NCBI GenBank assembly: GCA_937919435.1
Contig: CALFRR010000186.1
Location: 1-6,346 of the forward strand
Direction: 5' to 3'
Source: an uncultured Alphaproteobacteria bacterium
GTDB lineage: Bacteria > Pseudomonadota > Alphaproteobacteria > Rhizobiales > Ancalomicrobiaceae
DNA: 6,346 bases
Below the pieces are notes generated by a model. It was not told the DNA's origin. It was given only the letters and a program-made list of their open reading frames with translations, and did not search any database. Below are positions 1 to 5,279 of this stretch, one piece after another; the first letter of the stretch is position 1; each line of letters starts with the position of its first letter. A program made the translations under genes and the position numbers.

Positions 1-1141
1 GGCCCACACCTGCACCGGCGACGGTGGCGGCATGGTGCTGCGCGCCGGCCTGCCGTTGCAGGACATGGAGTTCGTGCAGTTCCATCCGACCGGCGTCTAC
101 GGCGCCGGCGTGCTGATCACCGAAGGTGCCCGCGGCGAAGGCGGCTACCTCACCAACTCCGAAGGCGAGCGCTTCATGGAGCGCTATGCCCCGTCGGCCA
201 AGGACCTCGCCAGCCGCGACGTCGTCTCCCGGTCGATCACCATCGAGATCCGCGAAGGCCGCGGTGTGGGCCGGAACAAGGACCACATCCACCTGAACCT
301 CAGCCATCTCGATCCGGACGTGCTCGCCGAGCGTCTGCCCGGCATCACCGAATCGGCCAAGATCTTCGCCGGCGTCGATCTGACCAAGGAGCCGATCCCG
401 ATCCTGCCGACCGTCCACTACAACATGGGCGGCATCCCGACCAACTTCCACGGCGAGGTGCTGACCAAGAAGGACGGCGATCCGGATTCGGTGGTTCCCG
501 GCCTGATGGCGATCGGCGAAGCGGCCTGCGTGTCGGTCCACGGCGCCAACCGCCTCGGCTCCAACTCGCTCACCGACCTCGTCGTGTTCGGTCGTGCCGC
601 CGGCCTGCGCTGCCGCGAGACGGTCAAGCCCGGCGTGCGTCACGCCGATCTGCCGGCGAACGCCGGCGAGATCGCCGTGTCCCGTCTCGACGGGTTCCGC
701 AAGGCCAAGGGCTCGACCCCGACCGCCGAACTGCGGCTCGCCATGCAGAAGACCATGCAGTCGAACTGCGCGGTGTTCCGTACCGGCGAGATCCTGGCGG
801 AAGGCGTCGAGAAGATCCAGAAGGTCTGGGAAGGCATGCCGGACATCGGCATCACCGACCGGTCCTTGGTCTGGAACAGCGACCTCGTCGAGACGCTCGA
901 GCTGGACAATCTGATCACCCAGGCGGTGGTCACCATGAACGGCGCCTCCACCCGGACGGAGAGCCGCGGCGCACATGCCCGCGAGGACTATCCGAACCGC
1001 GACGACGCCAACTGGATGAAGCACACGCTCGCCTGGGCCGACGGCTCCACCCACAAGGTGACGCTCGACTCCCGACCGGTGCACACGTTCACCATGTCCA
1101 ACGACATCGCCTACATCGAGCCGAAGGCCCGCGTGTACTGA
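1..1141 (+). CDS. sdhA: Succinate dehydrogenase flavoprotein subunit, C-terminal part (5' end outside window)
   Basis: This is the catalytic flavoprotein of complex II, which oxidises succinate to fumarate on the cytoplasmic face of the inner membrane and passes electrons to SdhB. The open frame runs in from the left edge (first full codon at position 2) to TGA at 1139-1141, giving 379 residues. The family is about 600 long, so the N-terminal FAD-binding part with the flavinylated His lies outside. Counting from the Met at 32, the substrate-site residues are all present: His18 in HPTG, Glu31 in ITEGARGEGG, Arg62 in RDVVSR (equivalent to the E. coli SdhA catalytic Arg286), His129 in PTVHYNMGG, and Arg174 in HGANRLGSNS. 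The C-terminus ends in the typical YIEPKARVY. sdhB follows after 78 bp. sdhC and sdhD are expected upstream, as in other alphaproteobacteria, but are not visible. The identification is very secure. Confidence 0.97.
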   Translation, partial: AHTCTGDGGGMVLRAGLPLQDMEFVQFHPTGVYGAGVLITEGARGEGGYLTNSEGERFMERYAPSAKDLASRDVVSRSITIEIREGRGVGRNKDHIHLNLSHLDPDVLAERLPGITESAKIFAGVDLTKEPIPILPTVHYNMGGIPTNFHGEVLTKKDGDPDSVVPGLMAIGEAACVSVHGANRLGSNSLTDLVVFGRAAGLRCRETVKPGVRHADLPANAGEIAVSRLDGFRKAKGSTPTAELRLAMQKTMQSNCAVFRTGEILAEGVEKIQKVWEGMPDIGITDRSLVWNSDLVETLELDNLITQAVVTMNGASTRTESRGAHAREDYPNRDDANWMKHTLAWADGSTHKVTLDSRPVHTFTMSNDIAYIEPKARVY

Positions 1142-1156
1142 CGAGCCACGGGATCA

Positions 1157-1184
1157 CGGCGCCGGCCCGCAGCGGTCGGCGCCC
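1157..1184 (+). repeat. GC-rich inverted repeat in the sdhA-sdhB gap, flanked by a 10-bp direct repeat
   Basis: GGCGCCG at 1158-1164 pairs with CGGCGCC at 1177-1183. The 12-nt loop can add a short inner CCG/CGG helix. The direct repeat CACGGGATCA occurs at 1147-1156 and again at 1192-1201, on both sides of the hairpin. No T-tract follows, so it is not a standard terminator. An intra-operon mRNA stability or processing element is one inference. Chance pairing in GC-rich DNA is the alternative. Confidence 0.4.
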
Positions 1185-1202
1185 GGTTCGACACGGGATC
1201 AA

Positions 1203-1210
1203 GAGAAGGG
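1203..1210 (+). promoter_or_regulatory. Ribosome binding site of sdhB
   Basis: The purine-rich GAGAAGGG ends 9 nt before the ATG at 1220. It supports that start, which also gives the normal N-terminal length for an alphaproteobacterial SdhB. Confidence 0.6.
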
Positions 1211-1219
1211 CACACCGAA

Positions 1220-1999
1220 ATGGTCGAGCTCCTGTTGCCGAAGAATTCGCGTGTCCAGGTCGGCAAGACCTGGCCGAAGCCCGCCGGGGGCACGCGCCTC
1301 AAGGAATACCGCATCTATCGTTGGAACCCGGACGACGGCAAGCTGCCGCAGATCGACACCTATTTCGTCGATCTCGACGACTGCGGCCCGATGGTTCTGG
1401 ACGGACTGCTCTACATCAAGAGCAAGATCGATCCGACGCTCACCTTCCGCCGCTCCTGCCGTGAAGGCATCTGCGGCAGCTGCGCGATGAACATCGACGG
1501 GCTCAACACCCTCGCCTGCACCAAGGGCGTGGACGAGATCAAGGGCGCCGTGAAGGTCTATCCGCTGCCGCACATGCCGGTGGTCAAGGACCTGATCCCC
1601 GACCTGACCAACTTCTACGCCCAGCACCGCTCGGTCGAGCCGTGGCTGAAGACCGTCTCGCCGACCCCGCAGACCGAATGGCTGCAGAGCCACGAGGATC
1701 GGTCGAAGCTCGACGGCCTCTACGAGTGCATTCTCTGCGCCTCCTGCTCGAGCTCCTGCCCGAGCTACTGGTGGAACGGCGACCGTTACCTCGGACCGGC
1801 GGTTCTGCTGCAGGCCTATCGCTGGCTGATCGACAGCCGCGACGAAGCCACCGGCGAACGTCTCGACGAGCTCGAGGATCCGTTCCGGCTCTATCGCTGC
1901 CACACCATCCTGAACTGCTCGAACACCTGCCCGAAGGGGTTGAACCCCGCTCTGGCGATCGCCGAGATCAAGAAGATGCTGATCGAGCGCCGTCTCTGA
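1220..1999 (+). CDS. sdhB: Succinate dehydrogenase iron-sulfur subunit
   Basis: SdhB (259 aa, normal length) carries electrons from the SdhA flavin to ubiquinone through three Fe-S clusters. The N-terminal ferredoxin-like domain holds Cys80, Cys85, Cys88 and Cys100 for the [2Fe-2S] cluster. The C-terminal domain holds Cys170, Cys173, Cys176 and Cys237 for [4Fe-4S], and Cys180, Cys227 and Cys233 for [3Fe-4S]. These are assigned by alignment from memory to E. coli SdhB. Trp185 and His228 match the E. coli quinone-site residues Trp164 and His207. Residue 175, between two [4Fe-4S] ligands, is Ser where E. coli has a non-ligand Cys. The ATG at 1220 has a Shine-Dalgarno sequence at 1203-1210. sdhB is the last gene of the operon, and a strong terminator follows 40 nt after its stop. 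Confidence 0.98.
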   Translation: MVELLLPKNSRVQVGKTWPKPAGGTRLKEYRIYRWNPDDGKLPQIDTYFVDLDDCGPMVLDGLLYIKSKIDPTLTFRRSCREGICGSCAMNIDGLNTLACTKGVDEIKGAVKVYPLPHMPVVKDLIPDLTNFYAQHRSVEPWLKTVSPTPQTEWLQSHEDRSKLDGLYECILCASCSSSCPSYWWNGDRYLGPAVLLQAYRWLIDSRDEATGERLDELEDPFRLYRCHTILNCSNTCPKGLNPALAIAEIKKMLIERRL

Positions 2000-2039
2000 C
2001 GGACGCTTCGACGCGAAGATTTCAGGAAACGCCCGATGT

Positions 2040-2080
2040 GAAACGCCCCGGTCGGACCGCCGACCGGGGCGTTTCTTCGT
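2040..2080 (+). terminator. Rho-independent terminator of the sdh operon
   Basis: A perfect 16-bp stem (2040-2055 with 2060-2075) closes an ACCG tetraloop and runs into the T-rich TTTCTTCGTT. It starts 40 nt after the sdhB stop, so it ends the sdh transcript. The converging acetyltransferase gene stops at 2111. On the - strand the stem base also reads GTTT, but no further T-tract follows, so termination in that direction is possible though weaker. Confidence 0.92.
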
Positions 2081-2110
2081 TCCGGCGACCGAACGGGCGG
2101 GACCTCGGCC

Positions 2111-2695
2111 TCAGAAACTGCGCCCGAGCCCCGGGTGGATCGGGCGCGACCACAGTCGGAAGAGACTCTCGATCCGGACCCGGAGGTCGCGGACCGCTTC
2201 GACCACCCGCGACCCCGGCGATGCGCCTTCGGTGACCAGCAGCGCCACCGCTTCGCCGCGTTCGAACAGAATGTCCGCGCCGGCCCGTCGCGCCAGGGTC
2301 TGCATCGGAAGATTGGCCGAGAGGCAGGTCATCCGCAGCGTTCCGACACCCCGGTTGCGCGCCGACAGCAGCACCCGCCGCATCAGCCGCGTGCCGAAAC
2401 CGAACCCGCGGAACCGCGCCTCGACGCTGAACGCCGCCTCGGCCTCGCCGCTCGCCGGATCCCAGATCGCCAGCTCGCCGCAGCCGACCAGCCGGCCGCC
2501 GACGAAGACGCCGTGGATCAGAGTGCCGTCTTCGACGCTGCGCTCGGCATAGTTTTCGATGAACCAGTCGGTCGTCGACCCGCCGAAACGGCAGCGCCGT
2601 CCCTCCGGATCGAGCCGCAGCAGATGGTCCCGAAACGCCGCGCGATCGGCCACGCCGAGCTTGCGGAAGGACGCGGATCGAATGGGATCGTACAT
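2111..2695 (-). CDS. GNAT family N-acetyltransferase
   Basis: This predicted cytoplasmic acetyltransferase (194 aa) would move an acetyl group from acetyl-CoA to an unknown amine. Its N-terminus has LLRLDPEGRRCRFGG (residues 25-39), a pattern I associate with an alphaproteobacterial GNAT subgroup. The core has acetyl-CoA-binding motif A as R96-G-F-G-F-G101, followed by a helix rich in Leu and Arg. A motif-B-like stretch at 128-140 (N-L-P-M...LARRAGA) follows. The last 35 residues form a charged, probably helical extension. The frame is open far upstream to 2992. I chose the ATG at 2695-2693 because GGGGGA lies just before it, conserved-looking sequence begins there, and the upstream part would be intergenic. 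The gene stands alone, convergent with sdhB and divergent from the lipoprotein gene. The substrate cannot be predicted. Confidence 0.88.
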   Translation of the reverse strand: MYDPIRSASFRKLGVADRAAFRDHLLRLDPEGRRCRFGGSTTDWFIENYAERSVEDGTLIHGVFVGGRLVGCGELAIWDPASGEAEAAFSVEARFRGFGFGTRLMRRVLLSARNRGVGTLRMTCLSANLPMQTLARRAGADILFERGEAVALLVTEGASPGSRVVEAVRDLRVRIESLFRLWSRPIHPGLGRSF

Positions 2696-2699
2696 GCCG

Positions 2700-2705
2700 T
2701 CCCCC
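2700..2705 (-). promoter_or_regulatory. Probable ribosome binding site setting the GNAT start
   Basis: GGGGGA on the - strand ends 4 nt before the ATG at 2695-2693. The spacing is short but workable. It favours this start over the longer open frame, which begins at 2992 and would run through low-complexity intergenic sequence. Confidence 0.45.
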
Positions 2706-2793
2706 GTCGCCTGGAGGTATCTTGGACTAAAGTCGATAAGGATTTTTGCGATGCCGCATGGCGAAATTGCGGCAGAGTTCGCGTGCGCGGTGC

Positions 2794-2815
2794 CGAAACC
2801 GGCCGCACGGTTTCG
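2794..2815. repeat. Inverted repeat 1 in the omp19-like leader
   Basis: CGAAACCG (2794-2801) and CGGTTTCG (2808-2815) form a perfect 8-bp stem around a 6-nt loop. No T-tract follows. It could be a protein-binding operator or an RNA hairpin. Confidence 0.5.
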
Positions 2816-2834
2816 TGATCCCGAAGGTGGGCGA

Positions 2835-2859
2835 TCCGAAATTCGCCACCGATTTCGGA
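2835..2859. repeat. Inverted repeat 2 in the omp19-like leader
   Basis: TCCGAAAT (2835-2842) and ATTTCGGA (2852-2859) are perfect 8-bp arms with a 9-nt spacer. The centre-to-centre arm distance is 17 bp. That would suit a dimeric regulator binding about 1.5 helical turns apart, or an RNA hairpin. Confidence 0.5.
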
Positions 2860-2869
2860 AATCATCGGC

Positions 2870-2889
2870 GCGACCCTGCGGAGGGTCGC
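2870..2889. repeat. Inverted repeat 3 in the omp19-like leader
   Basis: GCGACCCT (2870-2877) and AGGGTCGC (2882-2889) form a perfect 8-bp GC-rich stem with a GCGG tetraloop, 60 nt before the lipoprotein start codon. It would be a stable hairpin if transcribed. No T-run follows on either strand, so it is not a classical terminator. Confidence 0.55.
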
Positions 2890-2933
2890 CTCGGCCGGGC
2901 GATCGGGTTAGAAGAGACGGCCGTGGTGCGATC

Positions 2934-2939
2934 GAGGAG
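2934..2939 (+). promoter_or_regulatory. Ribosome binding site setting the lipoprotein start
   Basis: GAGGAG ends 9 nt before the ATG at 2949. With the signal peptide that begins at that codon, it fixes the start, although the frame is open upstream to 2559. Confidence 0.7.
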
Positions 2940-2948
2940 CCGATTGAA

Positions 2949-3542
2949 ATGATTCGCGGACACGTCGTGGTCGTCGCACTGGTCACCGCCACCGCTCTCG
3001 CCGGCTGCAGCCGGCTCGGCTACGGCGACGGACCGTCGCGTCGCCCCCAACCGGTCCAACAGACCTGGGAGCCGCTGCCGGCCGCCCCGGCCGGAACCGT
3101 CACCCAGGAGACGCTGCAGCCGCTGCCGCCGGCCGGTCCCGCGCCGGGTGCCGGCCTGCCGCCGCCGGTCGACCCGATGGCCCCGCAGGCTCCGGTCGCG
3201 GTCGGGCCCGCGCCCGTGAAGCCGACCCAGGTCGCCGAGGCGGCCCCCGAGAAGGGCATGTCGATCGGCCGCGGCGACTTCTCCGGCGGCTGGACCCTGT
3301 CGAGCGGCACCGACACCTGCCAGCTCTTCGCCAACCTCACCACCTGGGCCGGCGGCTATCGTGCGACCTCCCGCGGCTGCGCCTCGCCCGATCTGCAGAA
3401 GATCACCGCCTGGAGCCTCGCCGACAACCGGATCACCCTGAAGGGCTCCGACGGCTCGACCGTCGCCACCCTGACCCAGTCGGCCAAGGAGCGCTTCGTC
3501 GGCCAGACCGCGGCCCGCCAGCCGATCACCGTCAGCCGCTGA
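2949..3542 (+). CDS. omp19: Omp19-like outer-membrane lipoprotein with AprI/Inh protease-inhibitor domain
   Basis: This is a 197-aa lipoprotein, probably anchored in the outer membrane. Residues 1-19 form a signal peptide ending in the lipobox LAGC. Cys20 would be lipidated, and Ser at +2 does not signal inner-membrane retention. Residues about 30-100 are a Pro/Ala-rich linker. Residues about 105-197 match the AprI/Inh metalloprotease-inhibitor fold, a small beta-barrel with two Cys (in DTCQL and RGCAS) placed for the usual disulfide. The layout and the ending (RFVGQTAARQPITVSR against RFDGQTTGGQAVTLSR) closely recall Brucella Omp19, which is reported to inhibit proteases. That comparison is from memory. 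The lipidation and family calls are strong. Inhibition of a particular protease is inference. The next gene starts 13 nt downstream, so the two are probably co-transcribed. Confidence 0.88.
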   Translation: MIRGHVVVVALVTATALAGCSRLGYGDGPSRRPQPVQQTWEPLPAAPAGTVTQETLQPLPPAGPAPGAGLPPPVDPMAPQAPVAVGPAPVKPTQVAEAAPEKGMSIGRGDFSGGWTLSSGTDTCQLFANLTTWAGGYRATSRGCASPDLQKITAWSLADNRITLKGSDGSTVATLTQSAKERFVGQTAARQPITVSR

Positions 3543-3545
3543 TCC

Positions 3546-3550
3546 GGAGG
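3546..3550 (+). promoter_or_regulatory. Strong ribosome binding site of the AhpD-like gene
   Basis: GGAGG, inside the longer GGAGGGGG at 3546-3553, lies 5 nt before the ATG at 3556. It sits entirely in the 13-nt gap after the lipoprotein stop, which suits independent re-initiation on a shared mRNA. Confidence 0.7.
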
Positions 3551-3555
3551 GGGCG

Positions 3556-3990
3556 ATGCCGACGGTCCGCCTCCTCGCCGATCACGAGATGTCGCCGGAG
3601 GCGAAGGCCGTCGTCGACGACATCCGGGCGGTGCGCCGCACCGACCACGTCAACGACTTCTGGCGGGCGCTCGCCAACGATCCGGCGACGATGAAGCGGA
3701 CCTGGGAGAGCCTGAAACAGGTGATGGCGCCCGGCGCCCTCGACCCGCTCGTCAAGGAGATGCTCTACGTCGCGGTGTCGATCGCCCACGGCTGCGACTA
3801 CTGCATCGCCACCCACACCGCCTCGGCCCGCGCCAAGGGGATGAGCGAGGCGCAGCTGATGGAGCTGCTCGCGGTGGTCGGCATGGCCGCCGAGACCAAC
3901 CGGCTGGTCGCCGGCCTCCGGGTGCCGGTCGACGCGTGCTACGGCGAGCCGCCGGCTCACCAGTCGGAGAGCACCGTCTCGTCGGTGTAG
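3556..3990 (+). CDS. Carboxymuconolactone decarboxylase family protein, AhpD-like
   Basis: This 144-aa all-helical protein belongs to the CMD/AhpD superfamily. The core has Glu68, then Cys80-Asp-Tyr-Cys83 and His87, that is E-x11-C-x2-C-x3-H. This equals the spacing of Glu118, Cys130, Cys133 and His137 in M. tuberculosis AhpD (numbers from memory). A thiol-dependent peroxidase or disulfide-reductase activity is therefore more likely than true carboxymuconolactone decarboxylation. The position of AhpD His132 is Tyr82 here. No AhpC gene is visible nearby. The physiological partner is unknown. The ATG at 3556 has a strong Shine-Dalgarno sequence, and the gene follows the lipoprotein by 13 nt. 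Its last 34 bp overlap, tail to tail, the DUF1737 gene on the other strand, and the Ser-rich C-terminal residues are encoded there. Confidence 0.9.
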   Translation: MPTVRLLADHEMSPEAKAVVDDIRAVRRTDHVNDFWRALANDPATMKRTWESLKQVMAPGALDPLVKEMLYVAVSIAHGCDYCIATHTASARAKGMSEAQLMELLAVVGMAAETNRLVAGLRVPVDACYGEPPAHQSESTVSSV

Positions 3991-4163
3991 GCGACGCCGA
4001 TCACTTCCTTGGTGACCGCCTGACCGCAGATCACCCGTCCCTGGACCGGATCGAAGGTCAGCGACGGACTACCGGAGAGCTGCCAGCCCTTGTTCAGCGC
4101 CGCCGAAACGCGCTTGCAGAAGGCCGCGTCGTCCGGGCCGGTGAGGAATCGATAGAGTTTCAT
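3957..4163 (-). CDS. DUF1737 small protein
   Basis: This 68-aa protein has no known function. It begins MKLYRFLTGPDDAAFC and contains LNKGWQLSGSPSLTFD and GRVICGQAV, which I recognise as the DUF1737 family pattern: a short domain of about 60-70 residues common in proteobacteria. It has no signal peptide or membrane segment and is probably cytoplasmic. I took the ATG at 4163-4161 because it gives the full family length and has GGAG 7 nt upstream (- strand, 4171-4174). The longer open frame to 4523 is only the antisense of the neighbouring lyase gene in another frame. It lies 104 bp downstream of the CoA lyase gene on the same strand and may share its transcript. Its 3' end overlaps the convergent AhpD-like gene by 34 bp. 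Confidence 0.85.
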   Translation of the reverse strand: MKLYRFLTGPDDAAFCKRVSAALNKGWQLSGSPSLTFDPVQGRVICGQAVTKEVIGVAYTDETVLSDW

Positions 4164-4267
4164 CGCGCGTCTCCGAACAGACCGGACCATCCGGCCGACC
4201 GCCGCCGTCGCGGCGATCGTGCACCATGGCCGATCGTCCGTCGACGGGGAAGGGCCGGCGCCGGACT

Positions 4268-5149
4268 TCAGCCGCGCGCCGCGATCGCCGCGGCGATCGC
4301 CACGGTGCGGGCGGCCATTTCGGCGTGCAGCCGTTCGACCATCCGCCCGTCGAGGCCGATCACCGCCTTCAGCGCGTTCTCCGGCTTCTCGAAGGCGGCG
4401 ATGATCTTCTCGGCCTGGGCCAGTTCCGCCTCCGACGGCGAGAACACCTCGTTGGCGACGGCGATCTGGTTGGGATGGATCAGCGTCTTGCCGTCCATGC
4501 CGAGATCCCGGCCCTGGGCGCACTCGGCGGCGAAGCCTTCCGGATCGTTGAGGTCGTTGTAGACCCCGTCGATCACCTCGAGTCCGTTCGCCCGCCCGGC
4601 GGCCAGCGCGATGGCGAGCCAGGTCAGCATCGGCGCCCGACCGGCGACGAAGCGGGCCCGCGTCTCCTTGGCGAGATCGTTGGTGCCGAGCACCATCACC
4701 GCGAGCCGCCGCCCTTCCGGTTCGCGCACCGCCGCGGCGATCGATCCCGCCGCCAGCACCGCCGACGGGGTCTCGTACATCGCCCAGATCGCGGTGCGTC
4801 CGGACACGCCGAGATCGTCGAGCCGCCGCCCGACCGCGAAGACGTCCTCCGCCGAGGAGACCTTGGGCACCAGGATCGCGTCCGGGGCGACCACCGCCAC
4901 CGCGTCGAGATCCGCCTGCCCCCAGGGCGTGGCGAGGCCGTTGATCCGCACCACCACTTCGCGCGGACCGAACCCGCCGGCGGCGACCGCATCGCAGACC
5001 TGGGTCCGGGCGATCTCCTTGGCGTCGGGAGCGACGGAATCCTCGAGGTCGAGGATCACCGCGTCGGCCGGCAGGGTCTTCGCCTTGTCGAGCGCCCGGG
5101 GGTTCGATCCCGGCATGTAGAGGACGCTGCGGCGCGGACGAATGGTCAT
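4268..5149 (-). CDS. HpcH/HpaI aldolase / citrate lyase beta-like CoA ester lyase
   Basis: This 293-aa TIM-barrel enzyme of the CitE-like family cleaves or forms 3-hydroxyacyl-CoA esters such as malyl-CoA or citramalyl-CoA with Mg2+. Visible family motifs are SVLYMPGSN (8-16), LDLEDSVAPDAK (33-44), VRINGL (67-72), LVPKV (93-97), Glu126 in YETPSAV, Asp158 in GTNDLAKETR, and the C-terminal GKTLIHPNQ and ANEVFSPSE. Glu126 and Asp158 are the expected metal ligands and Arg68 the expected CoA-ester contact, by analogy. The length fits the stand-alone alphaproteobacterial enzymes. No citrate lyase alpha or gamma gene is near, so it is not part of a citrate lyase complex. The exact substrate cannot be read from sequence; a malyl-CoA lyase, thioesterase or citramalyl-CoA lyase are all possible. 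The ATG at 5149-5147 is preceded by GGGAGAG, and an in-frame ATG 19 codons upstream is less likely. Confidence 0.9.
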   Translation of the reverse strand: MTIRPRRSVLYMPGSNPRALDKAKTLPADAVILDLEDSVAPDAKEIARTQVCDAVAAGGFGPREVVVRINGLATPWGQADLDAVAVVAPDAILVPKVSSAEDVFAVGRRLDDLGVSGRTAIWAMYETPSAVLAAGSIAAAVREPEGRRLAVMVLGTNDLAKETRARFVAGRAPMLTWLAIALAAGRANGLEVIDGVYNDLNDPEGFAAECAQGRDLGMDGKTLIHPNQIAVANEVFSPSEAELAQAEKIIAAFEKPENALKAVIGLDGRMVERLHAEMAARTVAIAAAIAARG

Positions 5150-5154
5150 GGTCG

Positions 5155-5161
5155 CTCTCCC
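5155..5161 (-). promoter_or_regulatory. Ribosome binding site setting the CoA lyase start
   Basis: GGGAGAG on the - strand precedes the ATG at 5149-5147 by 5 nt. It chooses this ATG over the in-frame one at 5206, because residues before MTIRPRRSVLYMPGSN are unlike the family. Confidence 0.6.
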
Positions 5162-5177
5162 GGATGAATTCGGGCGG

Positions 5178-5206
5178 ACCGTAGTCGAGCCGCTCCGGAC
5201 CCGCAA
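5178..5206 (-). promoter_or_regulatory. Possible sigma70-type promoter of the CoA lyase gene
   Basis: On the - strand, TTGCGG (5206-5201) and TACGGT (5183-5178) are 17 bp apart. The predicted start of transcription would leave a leader of about 20 nt carrying the Shine-Dalgarno sequence. The match to the -10 consensus is only partial. The 8-bp sequence GCTCCGGA occurs twice around it (5192-5199 and 5223-5230). Confidence 0.35.
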
Positions 5207-5279
5207 TCGGCCCTTCGTGGAAGCTCCGGAGCGAGATCGGCGGATGGTCGGGCCGGAGGACGCGACCTTCCGCCCGGGC

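Larger units (their letters stand above)
2696..2948. other. Divergent intergenic region between the GNAT and lipoprotein genes
   Basis: This 253-bp region lies between two divergent start codons, so it should hold promoters for both. It contains the most AT-rich pocket of the window (about 2719-2756) and three separate inverted repeats on the lipoprotein side. Open frames cross it on both strands, but their residues look non-coding (basic, low complexity), so I do not call a gene here. I found no convincing -35/-10 pair on either strand. Confidence 0.7.

Noticed and set aside
1199..1903. 234-codon open frame antisense to sdhB
   Set aside because: It lies wholly opposite a certain gene. Its residues are the repetitive Arg/Ala/Val/Gly type expected from the antisense of GC-rich codons, with no family motif.
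2135..2818. 227-codon + strand open frame over the GNAT gene
   Set aside because: The - strand frame has clear GNAT motifs; this one has none and extends into the intergenic region.
2559..2948. N-terminal extension of the lipoprotein frame
   Set aside because: The frame is open, but a signal peptide with lipobox and a GAGGAG site place the start at 2949. The extension overlaps the GNAT gene and looks non-coding.
4255..4264. Palindrome CCGGCGCCGG just after the CoA lyase stop, considered as a terminator
   Set aside because: It has no usable loop and no T-tract. Such palindromes are frequent at this GC content.
4226..5167. 313-codon open frame on the + strand across the CoA lyase gene
   Set aside because: It is the antisense shadow of a well-supported enzyme gene, rich in Arg, His, Pro and Gly, with no recognisable domain.
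5272..5279. GCCCGGGC next to the DUF423 stop, considered as a terminator
   Set aside because: It is an 8-bp self-palindrome with no loop or T-run.
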